From the NCBI RefSeq assembly GCF_049532895.1, contig NZ_CP064031.1:2604001-2668000 (forward strand): a stretch of 64,000 bases of DNA. The letters are read 5' to 3'. The stretch's first letter is position 1. Every line of letters begins with the position of its first letter. Shown here piece after piece: positions 34,798 through 43,477 of the stretch. The position numbers and the translations under genes were made by a program. This stretch comes from Dyella_B acidisoli (GTDB lineage: Bacteria > Pseudomonadota > Gammaproteobacteria > Xanthomonadales > Rhodanobacteraceae). Under the pieces are notes generated by a model. That model had not been told where the DNA came from. It saw only the letters and a list, made by a program, of their open reading frames with translations, and did not search any database.

Positions 34798-37032
34798 ATG
34801 AATAATATTTTACGCCGAGCCATCGCCAAGGGGCTCGCTTACGGCACATTTGCCTTGCTTGCTGCATCACCTGTTGCAAACCTTGCGGCACAAACCACGA
34901 CAGCACCTTCATACGCCTGGAAAAACGTACGTATCGTTGCCGGCGGCTATGTCGACGGCATCATCGCGCACCCCGCGAAACCTGGATTGTTCTACGCACG
35001 CACCGATGTTGGCGGCGCCTATCGTTATGTATCGACGACCGGCAAATGGGTGCCGTTGAACGATTGGGTGTCACCGTCGGACTCGCAATGGATGGGCGTC
35101 GAGAGCATCGCCATCGATCCGAACAATCCGAAGATGCTGTTCATGGTCACGGGTTTGTATACGCAGTCCTGGGGCGCCAATGGTGCAGTGCTCGTATCGT
35201 TCGATGAAGGAAAAACATTTGCCTCGCATCCGCTGGGTTTCCGCGCGGGTGGCAACGAAGACGGGCGCAACGCAGGCGAGCGTCTCCAGGTCGATCCGAA
35301 TCTCGGAACGATCCTGTTTTACGGCACATCCAATGATTCCTCGCAGGCCAGCACCAACGGCTTGTGGAAGAGTTCCGATCGCGGCACGACATGGAGCAAG
35401 GTGAACGGCTTCGGCGCACTTTCCAGCGATGGCAGTGGTGCGGGCGTGGCCTTCGTCGCTTTCTACAAGCCGTCGGGCATCAGGGGATCAGCCACCAAAA
35501 CCATCTTCGCCGGTGTGTCCACCGCTACGGCCACGTCGACGCTTTACAAGAGCTCAGACGGTGGCGTGACCTGGACACCGGTCAGCGGCGGACCGACCGG
35601 ACTGATGGCGCAACGTGGACTGATTGCACCGGATGGCACCTTGTACATCACCTACGGCAACGCAGCCGGCCCCAATGGCATGACCAAAGGGCAAGTGTGG
35701 AAGTACAACATCGGCTTGAATACGTGGCAGAACATCACGCCGCCGGACAAGTACAACTATCCGTCCGGTTTCAGCGGGCTGTCGATCGATCCGGCCAAGC
35801 CCGGCACCGTCGTGGTGATGACGATGGACCACTGGTGGCCGAGCGACACAATGTATCGCACCACCAATGGCGGTACGAGCTGGGTGGACGTGGGCGCCAC
35901 TGCAACGCGCGATGCCAGTGAGTCGCCATGGATCACACAAGGCCAATCGCAAGCAGCGTTCGGCAATTGGGGCGAAGTAGTCATCGATCCCTTCAATCCC
36001 GCGCATGCCATGTACGGTTTCGGCGGCGGCATTTGGGAGACTGGCAACCTCACCGCAATCGATAGCGGGCAAGCGACGAACTGGAGCGTTGGCGCCAACG
36101 ACATTGAGGAAACCGCCGTCATCACGTTGATCTCCCCTACTGCCGGTGCGCATCTGCTCAGCGGTCTTGGCGACGTCTGTGGTTTCGTCCATACCAACCT
36201 TGCCAAGGCTCCGGCGAAGCAAAACAACAATCCCATCTGCTCCAACGGCACCGGGCTCGACTTCGCGAAAAATCTTCCTTCGAAGATCGTGCGTGTCGGT
36301 ACTGGCAGTAACAACGTGTTCGGCGCGGTGTCGAGTGACGGCGGTACAACCTGGACGCCGTTTGCAAACCAGGCCGGCTCCACCAATGGCGGCGGCAGTG
36401 CAGCCATCTCTGCAGACGGCGGCACGATCGTGTGGGCACCGTCGGATGTGACGCCTGCTTATTCCACCGACAACGGAACGACTTGGACAACGTTGAGCGC
36501 GCTGCCCAAGGGTGTGCAGGTGGTGTCGGATGGTGCCAACGGCAATCTGTTCTACGCATGGAATTCGTCGACCGGCACCTTCTACAGCAGTTCCGACAAG
36601 GGCGTGACCTGGTATGCCTCGGCAACCAATTTGCCGGTGGTGGCTTCATGGCAGAAGAGCCAGGTGACCACCGTCACTGGGGTTCAAGGCGATATCTGGC
36701 TCGCCACGCCGGCCGGCTTGTATCGCAGCACCAACTCCGGCTGGAGTTGGAGTGCGTTTGCAGCGTCCGCCGTGACGTCGGCCAATTCGGTTGGCTTCGG
36801 CAAGGCCGCGACGGGTGCGTTCTATCCCACTATTTACGTGTCAGGCACCGTAAACGGCACCACCGCGCTGTTCCGCTCTACCGATGTGGGCAAGACGTGG
36901 GTGCAGATCAACGATGCGCAGCATCAGTGGGGCGGCGTCTCGCTGGTTGTCGGCGATCCGCGCACCTTTGGCACCGTGTATCTCGGAACGAATGGTGCAC
37001 GTGGTGTTATCTACGGCACGTCGAACGATTGA
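34798..37032 (+). CDS. secreted GH74 family xyloglucanase
   Basis: A 744-residue enzyme that should cut the beta-1,4-glucan backbone of xyloglucan outside the cell. Signal peptide at residues 1-31 (cleavage near NLAAQTT). The family pattern is clear: VAGGYVDGIIAHP and LFYARTDVGGAYRYV at the start (with the catalytic-site aspartate), repeated seven-bladed propeller strands with SSDGGVTWTPVSGG-type Asp-box motifs (KSSDRGTTWSK, SSDGGTTWTPF, YSTDNGTTWTT, SSDKGVTWYA, STNSGWSWSAF) and DVGKTWVQINDAQHQWGG at the end. No carbohydrate-binding module. SD GAGGGG before ATG. Confidence 0.9.
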   Translation: MNNILRRAIAKGLAYGTFALLAASPVANLAAQTTTAPSYAWKNVRIVAGGYVDGIIAHPAKPGLFYARTDVGGAYRYVSTTGKWVPLNDWVSPSDSQWMGVESIAIDPNNPKMLFMVTGLYTQSWGANGAVLVSFDEGKTFASHPLGFRAGGNEDGRNAGERLQVDPNLGTILFYGTSNDSSQASTNGLWKSSDRGTTWSKVNGFGALSSDGSGAGVAFVAFYKPSGIRGSATKTIFAGVSTATATSTLYKSSDGGVTWTPVSGGPTGLMAQRGLIAPDGTLYITYGNAAGPNGMTKGQVWKYNIGLNTWQNITPPDKYNYPSGFSGLSIDPAKPGTVVVMTMDHWWPSDTMYRTTNGGTSWVDVGATATRDASESPWITQGQSQAAFGNWGEVVIDPFNPAHAMYGFGGGIWETGNLTAIDSGQATNWSVGANDIEETAVITLISPTAGAHLLSGLGDVCGFVHTNLAKAPAKQNNNPICSNGTGLDFAKNLPSKIVRVGTGSNNVFGAVSSDGGTTWTPFANQAGSTNGGGSAAISADGGTIVWAPSDVTPAYSTDNGTTWTTLSALPKGVQVVSDGANGNLFYAWNSSTGTFYSSSDKGVTWYASATNLPVVASWQKSQVTTVTGVQGDIWLATPAGLYRSTNSGWSWSAFAASAVTSANSVGFGKAATGAFYPTIYVSGTVNGTTALFRSTDVGKTWVQINDAQHQWGGVSLVVGDPRTFGTVYLGTNGARGVIYGTSND

Positions 37033-37046
37033 TGTGTCATGTTGCT

Positions 37047-37070
37047 CCCTCCCCTGCTTGCAGGGGAGGG
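37047..37070. terminator. perfect hairpin after GH74 gene
   Basis: A ten-pair stem CCCTCCCCTG / CAGGGGAGGG with loop CTTG, 14 bases after the stop codon. There is no T run, so it may be a protective or dispersed palindrome rather than a true terminator. The rest of the 577-base gap to 37609 shows no gene that I can support, only the leader of the following lipoprotein gene. Confidence 0.5.
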
Positions 37071-37609
37071 TTGCAGCGCAGGTTGTGGCGCCTCCCCAAC
37101 ATTCCGTCTGAAACAAACTCAATCTGCCCACCGACCATCATGCCATCCGCGGTCTTTGGAGCAGCCACCGCCTCTTGGCATCCGACCGATTGAAATTCAC
37201 GTTGCCGGCGCTCGGGTGCATGCTCTAACGAGTGGATTGATAATCGCCAAAGCAATACGCGTCAGCTATAGACGTGTCATTTAATTTTCCTGACGCCCGA
37301 CGATTTGCGACGCTGAAAAGTTGACGCTTTCATCACGCCATGTAGCCGACGCTTTCGCGGCCTATTTACGTCAAGTCACATGGGGATTCCGGCTCTGCCG
37401 GTGCGGCGAGAAGTCTTGACGTCTGCTGGAATTGCATCGGGACGATCGTGAGTCGACAGGCCCACGAAACGACTCCGATGACGAGCACGCGCCCAGCCAA
37501 ACGAAATCGGGCGCACACACCACGCGGGTGTTCATCCTGACAGGTGCGGAGCGCATCGGCGCCCCGCTCAGCCACTTTACGTGATCACTCTTTGAGGAGG
37601 TAATGAGCT

Positions 37610-38137
37610 ATGAAAGCATTCGGTAAACGCATCATGTTGGCTGCAATGGTAGGGACCACTACGCTCTCCTTGATTGGCTGCGCTAACACCGTAACCATTC
37701 ATTACAATCAATCCGCGACTTGCAGTCTCTTTGACAGCAATCCGACCGGCTCACCGCATACGACCACTCAATCCTCTAACGGACTGTTCGTGATCTACAA
37801 GGTCACTTCCGTCGTAAACACCAGTTCTGGGGCCCAGGATTTCAACTTCAATCCATCGAAGGTCTACAACGGAAATCAAAACTTCGCCAATAACCAGTCT
37901 TTCGACTATTTGCTGCAATTGGCGCAACCGAAGACGGTGGCTAAAGGAACAACGGCCAACGATCTTGGCAAGCTCATTATCGATACCACCGCGGATCCTA
38001 ACAACGATCGGAAAGCGGACTTCCCGCTTCGCTATAACAGCGGCCAAGGCGAGAGCGTATTGCTTGTCAGAGACAACCCGAACACACCTCCTCCTTTCCT
38101 CGATCCGTGTTCGCCATCCAATATCAATAGTCTGTAA
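37610..38137 (+). CDS. uncharacterised lipoprotein
   Basis: A 175-residue exported protein with lipobox LSLIGC (Cys24 probably lipid-modified). The mature part is rich in Asn, Thr and Ser (about 40% polar) with strands such as GLFVIYKVTSVVNTSSG and two Cys (in TCSLFD and LDPCSP) that could form a disulfide. Very strong ribosome-binding site GAGGAGGT. Base use is more AT-rich than in the neighbours, which may indicate transfer. No function assigned. Confidence 0.7.
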   Translation: MKAFGKRIMLAAMVGTTTLSLIGCANTVTIHYNQSATCSLFDSNPTGSPHTTTQSSNGLFVIYKVTSVVNTSSGAQDFNFNPSKVYNGNQNFANNQSFDYLLQLAQPKTVAKGTTANDLGKLIIDTTADPNNDRKADFPLRYNSGQGESVLLVRDNPNTPPPFLDPCSPSNINSL

Positions 38138-38147
38138 AGGACAATCG

Positions 38148-38174
38148 TAGGTTGGGGTGAAAACCCCAACCTAC
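38148..38174. repeat. single REP hairpin
   Basis: TAGGTTGGGGTGAAAACCCCAACCTAC, a one-hairpin form of the family, between the two convergent genes. Confidence 0.75.
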
Positions 38175-38180
38175 ACAGAT

Positions 38181-39746
38181 TCAATGGATGTCCAAAACCA
38201 CTAGCGATTTTGCCGGCAACGCTACCGTGACCACACCATCCTTGATCGCGGCATGATTGAACGCGGCCGGCTCCACTATGTGCGGATGGTCGAAGGTATT
38301 GATGGAAGTCATCGCCGGTGCAGTCAGCACCCTGCCCTGCATGTTTGTTCCCGCGATACCAGCAAGGCGCAAGTGAACCGTCTCGGCACGATGCGGGTCG
38401 AGATTCACCAGCGCCACGTGCACCACGCCGGTAGTGTCACGCCCGGCCGCGGCATGGACGCCCGGTACCGAGACATTCCCGTAGCGATAGTCCGGCGCTT
38501 GCACATCGACCGGCAATGAAGTGGCACCCTGAAACACCTTGTACATGTCGAAGACGTAGTACGTCGGCGTCAACACCATCTTGGCCTTGTCCGTAAGAAT
38601 CATGGCCTGCAGCACGTTCACCATCTGCGCGATGTTGGCCATGCGCACGCGATCTGCATGTGCCTGGAAAATGTCCAAGGTGATCGCAGCAGAAAGCGCG
38701 TCGCGCAGGCTGTTCTGCTGGCACAGCGCAGCGTCGCCCGCACTGGGGTCCTGGTCCATCCAGTTGCCCCATTCGTCCACGGCCAATGCCACACGCTTCT
38801 TCGGGTCGTATTTGTCCATCACCGCACTGTGCTTGGCGATGAGTTCGTCCATGCGCAACGCACCCTGCATGGTGGACATCCATTCGCTTTCGCCGAACTG
38901 CGTGGCCGAGCCTTTGTGCGACCAATCGCCGGTTGGAATGGTGTAGTTGTGCAGGCTGATGGCATCGATCTGGCTGCCTGCCACTGACATCACCGTGTCG
39001 GTCCAGCCAACGTCATCGGCGTTGGCGCCGCTGGCCACCCTGGATATCGGTGCATTGCTGGGCGCATGCACGAACGTGGCGTACTGGCGATATACGTCCG
39101 CATAGAACTGTGGGCGCATCGAACCACCACATCCCCACATCTCATTGCCGATGCCGACGTAATCGAGCTTCCACGGCTTATCCCGGCCATTTGCACGCCG
39201 CTCCTGGGCAAGGGCGGAGTGGCCGTCGGCCGTGATGTACTCGATCCACTGGCTCATCTCACGCGGCGAGCCAGTCCCGACATTGATGCTGAGGTAAGCC
39301 TTGGCGCCGATCAGTTCCGCGAAATCCATGAATTCCTGCGTGCCGAACTGATTGTCGTCCTCCCCACCCCATGAGGCGTTCATGCGCATCGGCCGCTTGT
39401 TACGCGGGCCAATGCCATCGCGCCAGTTGTATTGATCCGCAAAACAACCGCCGGGCCAGCGAATGACCGGCACCTTGATCGCCTTCAAAGCCTCGACCAC
39501 ATCCTTGCGGTAGCCCTTGATGTTGGGAATGGAGGAATTCTCCCCAACCCAGATGCCACTGTAGATACCCCGCCCCAGCTGCTCGGCGAACTGGCCGTAG
39601 ATCTCCGGATGGATCACCGGCCCTGGCTTGTCCGCGTGTACGGTGACCTGGACTTCCGTATCGACGCCGGCATAGGCATGACTCGTTGCAAGCAACAGCG
39701 TGGTGACGGCAAGACTTTGGCTCAATAACCGAACAGCTGCTTTCAT
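38181..39746 (-). CDS. GH51 alpha-L-arabinofuranosidase (secreted)
   Basis: A 521-residue enzyme that releases arabinofuranose side chains from plant arabinans and arabinoxylans. Signal peptide (LLSQSLAVTTLLLATSHAYA). The catalytic barrel follows: HPEIYGQFAEQLGRGIYSG, VIRWPGGCFADQYNWRDGIGP, acid/base E202 in GIGNEMWGCGG and nucleophile E325 in VDEWGNWMD. The C-terminal beta domain ends LPAKSLVVLDIH. The ATG at 39746 has a good site GGGAGGG; the frame before it is not part of the protein. Together with the GH74 enzyme this suggests growth on plant cell-wall polysaccharides. Confidence 0.92.
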   Translation of the reverse strand: MKAAVRLLSQSLAVTTLLLATSHAYAGVDTEVQVTVHADKPGPVIHPEIYGQFAEQLGRGIYSGIWVGENSSIPNIKGYRKDVVEALKAIKVPVIRWPGGCFADQYNWRDGIGPRNKRPMRMNASWGGEDDNQFGTQEFMDFAELIGAKAYLSINVGTGSPREMSQWIEYITADGHSALAQERRANGRDKPWKLDYVGIGNEMWGCGGSMRPQFYADVYRQYATFVHAPSNAPISRVASGANADDVGWTDTVMSVAGSQIDAISLHNYTIPTGDWSHKGSATQFGESEWMSTMQGALRMDELIAKHSAVMDKYDPKKRVALAVDEWGNWMDQDPSAGDAALCQQNSLRDALSAAITLDIFQAHADRVRMANIAQMVNVLQAMILTDKAKMVLTPTYYVFDMYKVFQGATSLPVDVQAPDYRYGNVSVPGVHAAAGRDTTGVVHVALVNLDPHRAETVHLRLAGIAGTNMQGRVLTAPAMTSINTFDHPHIVEPAAFNHAAIKDGVVTVALPAKSLVVLDIH

Positions 39747-39845
39747 GAATACCCTCCCGGTCACGCGCGTATGCAGGAATGCACAGCATGGAAGTCGAGC
39801 AAATTCTCGCAACGATTTCCAGGGAGTGTCTTTTATGATTTTGCG

Positions 39846-39917
39846 TAGGCTGGGGTGCAAACCCCAACTCGCAACGTAGACATGCGTGGCAATGTCAGCG
39901 TTGCCACCCCAGCCTAC
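39846..39917. repeat. REP double-hairpin element, copy 6
   Basis: Left arm TAGGCTGGGGTGCAAACCCC, right arm ending CCCAGCCTAC. The last CTA (39914-39916) is, on the minus strand, the TAG stop codon of the RMD1-family gene. It carries the AGGCTGG variant that the IS uses as target, but is not occupied. Confidence 0.8.
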
Positions 39918-41047
39918 GCATGCCTCAGTATGGCAATGACGATCTCCACCACGATCAACACAATGATGGCCAACTCCAGCAACTCTGCACGCTTGCCAGA
40001 TGCTTCTTCATAAAGCGCGGCGTACGTATCCCGGATGATCGCCAGCTTGCGGTCCACGGCATCACTCACGCGGCTGACCCGGAACAGATCCAGCGCCGCT
40101 GCGTAAACACGGGCGAGATAGACGTCCTCGGTGACCTGTAGCGCGTTGTCCACCTTCTCGGTAATTTCGGTGACTTCCGCCACCAGGGTATACAGCTTGC
40201 GCGCCAGATCGGCGAAGCGGCGCGATGCCAGCGGATTACCCGCGTGATGAGCGGCCTCGACCATGTCGTACATGCGCGGCAATTCAGCGTCGAGCAGCTC
40301 GTCGTAGAAGCGCATCTCCAGCAATTGCGCGTTGGCGACTTCGAGAATGTCCGCCACGTCGGAATCGCCGCGCGGCTCGTAGATGAAGGCACGGTCCCAG
40401 GTCAATACCACCAGGTCATCGAGGTAGTAGGAGAAGCGATGCTGCAGCAGGTCCCTGCGCGCTTGCTCCGACAGCGTTCGTTGCTCACCCGACAGCAACG
40501 GCACCAGATCGATCTGCTCATGCATCGTATTGGCAGGCACCGTTTCCTCAAACGCGTGCACGATGCCAAGCAGGTAATCCTCGTGCAGCGAAGCAGTGGT
40601 GGGCTTGGACAACGCGGGCAGCAGCGCCGCACGTACCTGCTGCAGCAACTGCCCCCAGATGAGGCTATCGGCGCCAGGCCCCAAGAGGGCATCTACGGCA
40701 TTCACTCGCTGCGAAAAAGCCCCCCAATTGCATGACGCAACCGGAATCCGCACCGAAAAAGCCACAGCGCCGAAATCGTACAGCCTAGCTGTGACGTCGG
40801 CCTGGTACATTTGTCCCCGCAGCAGTAGCTCCAATGGGTCGAGTTTCAATAGCACCGGAGGAACGCCGAAAGCCACTGCCTTGGGCGGTGTGCTGCCAAG
40901 CTTGCTGCGTACGCTGGTCGAAGGTCTTTGCTGATCCCACAGCAATTCCACGTTCGACAGATCGATTGCATCGGCAATATCGATCAGATGCATCGCAATG
41001 ATGGCAGCCGAACGGACTGTGGGTTGCTCGTACGGCATGATGCACAT
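39914..41047 (-). CDS. RMD1/DUF155-family membrane protein
   Basis: A 377-residue protein with a long soluble domain and a C-terminal membrane helix (LLELAIIVLIVVEIVIAILRH), the typical layout of the RMD1 (YDR282C) / DUF155 family. Motifs seen: AVAFGVPPVLLKLD near residue 60, LYDFGAVAFSVRIP and DLVVLTWDRAFIYEPRGDSDVADILEVANAQLLEMRFYD-like core split over the middle. In yeast the relatives act in mitochondrial translation or phospholipid metabolism; in bacteria the role is unknown. An alternative ATG at 41038 has better spacing to AGAGG. Its stop lies inside a REP element. Confidence 0.85.
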   Translation of the reverse strand: MCIMPYEQPTVRSAAIIAMHLIDIADAIDLSNVELLWDQQRPSTSVRSKLGSTPPKAVAFGVPPVLLKLDPLELLLRGQMYQADVTARLYDFGAVAFSVRIPVASCNWGAFSQRVNAVDALLGPGADSLIWGQLLQQVRAALLPALSKPTTASLHEDYLLGIVHAFEETVPANTMHEQIDLVPLLSGEQRTLSEQARRDLLQHRFSYYLDDLVVLTWDRAFIYEPRGDSDVADILEVANAQLLEMRFYDELLDAELPRMYDMVEAAHHAGNPLASRRFADLARKLYTLVAEVTEITEKVDNALQVTEDVYLARVYAAALDLFRVSRVSDAVDRKLAIIRDTYAALYEEASGKRAELLELAIIVLIVVEIVIAILRHA

Positions 41048-41113
41048 GCCTCTGGCGAAGGGGATGCGCTATTCAACCCATATCAATTCGCCGACGCAAC
41101 AAGCCTGGTCGTG

Positions 41114-41187
41114 CAGGTTGGGGGCAAACCCCAACATCACCACCTGCACATACATGGCAATGTTGGGTGTTTACACCCCAACCTAAC
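41114..41187. repeat. REP double-hairpin element, copy 7
   Basis: CAGGTTGGGGGCAAACCCCAAC, spacer, and mirrored arm ending CACCCCAACCTAAC. Lies between the divergent RMD1 and tssA genes; the rest of this 232-base region shows no clear promoter. Confidence 0.7.
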
Positions 41188-41279
41188 CTCCCCAAAAACC
41201 TCCGGTGCATGTAAAAAAACAGGCGCTCAATGCAATCCAATTGAGGTAGGATTTCCCCACCTCAAGGACTGCTACGCCT

Positions 41280-42323
41280 ATGACCAGCTACGCTCTGGAG
41301 TCGCTGTTGTCTCCCCTAGATGGGGCTTCGCCTACCGGCGAGAATCTGGAATATGACCCTGATTTCATGGCCCTGGAACGCCTGGCGGCGACCAAGGCCG
41401 AGCGCGCCGTCGGCGACAGCGTGATTGCCGCCGAGGAGCCGGACTGGGACAAGGTTTCCAGTCAGGCGAAGGCGTTGCTGGGGCGTTCCAAGGACCTTCG
41501 CGTGGCAGTGCACCTGACCACCGCCTGGATGCGTACCACCGGCATGCCCGGCTTTAGCGCCGGCCTGCAGCTGACCCGTAACCTGCTGGAGCATTTCTGG
41601 GATAGCGTGCATCCCCAGTTGGATGCGGAAGACGACAACGACCCCACCGCACGGGTCAATGCCGTATCCGCCATCACCGACCTGCAAGGCATGCTCGGTT
41701 TTTTCCGCAATACGCCCTTCGTGCAATCGGTGCGGCTGGGACGGTTCTCACTGCGCGACCTGCGCATTGCCAACGGCACGCTCAAGATCACCACGAATGA
41801 TGATGAGGAAGGCACCGAGCTTCCTGGCATGACCCAGATCGAAGCCTGCTGCATGGATTGTCCAGAAGAGCAGCTCGCTGCGAACGTAGCGGCGATCAAC
41901 ACCGCGTTCGATCACATCAAAGCCATTGATACCATTTTCAGCGAACACATCGGCACGGCCGGTCCGGATTTGAAGCCGCTGCTCAGTGATGTCTATGAAG
42001 TAAAGAAATTTCTGGAGCCGCAACTCGCCAAACGCTCACCGCAGACTGTGGAGGCCACGGGTGTTGCAGAAGGTGAAACCACCTCGACATCAGCCGGCGG
42101 CACAGCGCCAGTTGCCAGCGGTCGTATCGAAACGCCGCAAGATGTGATTCGCAAACTGGACGAAATCTGCGACTACTACGCCCGCTGCGAACCCTCCAGC
42201 CCCATTCCGCTGCTGCTGCGCCGCGCACAGCGCCTGGTGGGCTTGAGCTTCGTGGATCTGATGAAGGATCTGGCGCCGGGTGGTATGAGCGAGTTGCAGG
42301 TGATTTCAGGTCCTGAGGAATAG
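41280..42323 (+). CDS. tssA: type VI secretion protein TssA (ImpA family)
   Basis: A 347-residue baseplate/cap protein of T6SS. N-terminal ImpA domain is clear: LLSPLDGASPTGENLEYDPDF, then EPDWDKVSSQAKALLGRSKDLRVAVHLTTAWMR and LLEHFWDSVHPQLDAEDDNDPTARVNAVS. The C-terminal part is short and ends with RAQRLVGLSFVDLMKDLAPGG. It is separated from the other T6SS genes by the two-partner secretion locus and lies in the opposite direction to them. Confidence 0.9.
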   Translation: MTSYALESLLSPLDGASPTGENLEYDPDFMALERLAATKAERAVGDSVIAAEEPDWDKVSSQAKALLGRSKDLRVAVHLTTAWMRTTGMPGFSAGLQLTRNLLEHFWDSVHPQLDAEDDNDPTARVNAVSAITDLQGMLGFFRNTPFVQSVRLGRFSLRDLRIANGTLKITTNDDEEGTELPGMTQIEACCMDCPEEQLAANVAAINTAFDHIKAIDTIFSEHIGTAGPDLKPLLSDVYEVKKFLEPQLAKRSPQTVEATGVAEGETTSTSAGGTAPVASGRIETPQDVIRKLDEICDYYARCEPSSPIPLLLRRAQRLVGLSFVDLMKDLAPGGMSELQVISGPEE

Positions 42324-42339
42324 AACGCGCTGGTATCTG

Positions 42340-42366
42340 TAGGTTGGGGTTTGCACCCCAACCTGC
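42340..42366. repeat. single REP hairpin
   Basis: TAGGTTGGGGTTTGCACCCCAACCTGC between the convergent tssA and exported-protein genes. Confidence 0.7.
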
Positions 42367-42369
42367 GCG

Positions 42370-43464
42370 TTAATACACACCTTTGCAGATATTGGCTGCC
42401 GACCGCACAAACACCGTACGCGTCGACGGACTCCAGCTCAATGTAAATCCCGCAGGCAAGCCAAGCGTGATATCCGCAGTGGCACTTTGCTCGACCGGCC
42501 CCACCGATGCGCTGTTGCCATCGCCGAATGCCACCTTGGCGCTGATGGCATAACGCGATGGATCCGGACATGCGGCAGCATCGACCTGTCGTGACGATGT
42601 GCTGCCGTAAGCTGTGACGTCCGGCAAGCTACCTGTTACAGGCACGCGTTGACCATTGCTGCACGTTGCGGTCAATTCGTAATTCACTATCACGCGCAAG
42701 GGCTGCGTCACCTGCAGCACGGCTAGTGCTTCCGGTTGTGCAGAACAGCCCATAAGAAACGATTTGTGCTTGGTCACCACGTGCAGCAGATAGGTGCCGG
42801 ACTTGCTCCCTACCCCGTTCGGAAGTTTCAGCTCGATACGTGTCGGCAGCGTGCCGGTGATGACCGGCTGCGCATCGACGGCTTTGCCTTGTTCGTCGGT
42901 GGCGGTGACTTGCGGATCCGCGCATTGCGGATCCCCGAGATTCGTGCCGACCAGCGCCAAGGCAATCGGTGTGCTGCCTGGATGCAACGCAAACAACGGC
43001 CGATGATCGATGGTTTCGACGCCACTGATCACCGGCGTAGCTTTCGATGAACTCGATGCCGTAGCGAGCCGGTCGATGGTGGTAATCAAGCTATCTGCCA
43101 TCGCCTTCGCGTCGCTGCCTGGGCACCCCGGCTCCGCATCGAGATAAGCGCGTGTGCGCTGGACGGCCGCATCGCCACGCCATACTGCTACGCGCGAGCT
43201 GTCATCGATGATGTCGACTGGCTGACTCATCTTATTGCCCAGCGACTTGCGCAGCGCGTCGGCCATCGTGCCCAGGCGTGCACTTGCTGCGGTGAGGCGA
43301 TCGTCGTGCAATTTGCTTGCACGCTCGGCCAACTCCTGCCGTATTGCATCGAGCCGGCCAACCACTGCTTCGCCGGTCAGGCGAGGCGCAATCTGCGCCT
43401 GCGCATGACCGGCGGCAAACATGCCGCAGCACCCCAGTAAAACCAACCAACGTGCGCTGCGCAT
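42370..43464 (-). CDS. exported protein of the two-partner secretion locus
   Basis: A 364-residue protein with a signal peptide (WLVLLGCCGMFAAGHAQAQ). The first third is helical (LDAIRQELAERASKLHDDRL), the rest forms Ig-like strands (HPGSTPIALALVGTNLGDPQC, VTGTLPTRIELKLPNG-like, GTYLLHVVTKHKSFLMGC). Six to seven cysteines in the mature part suggest disulfides. ATG at 43464 after GAGGAG. It lies 13 bases after the adhesin gene on the same strand, so it probably belongs to the same operon and could be a chaperone, maturation or surface partner of the TpsA protein. No family recognised. Confidence 0.65.
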   Translation of the reverse strand: MRSARWLVLLGCCGMFAAGHAQAQIAPRLTGEAVVGRLDAIRQELAERASKLHDDRLTAASARLGTMADALRKSLGNKMSQPVDIIDDSSRVAVWRGDAAVQRTRAYLDAEPGCPGSDAKAMADSLITTIDRLATASSSSKATPVISGVETIDHRPLFALHPGSTPIALALVGTNLGDPQCADPQVTATDEQGKAVDAQPVITGTLPTRIELKLPNGVGSKSGTYLLHVVTKHKSFLMGCSAQPEALAVLQVTQPLRVIVNYELTATCSNGQRVPVTGSLPDVTAYGSTSSRQVDAAACPDPSRYAISAKVAFGDGNSASVGPVEQSATADITLGLPAGFTLSWSPSTRTVFVRSAANICKGVY

Positions 43465-43477
43465 CCACTCTCCTCGC

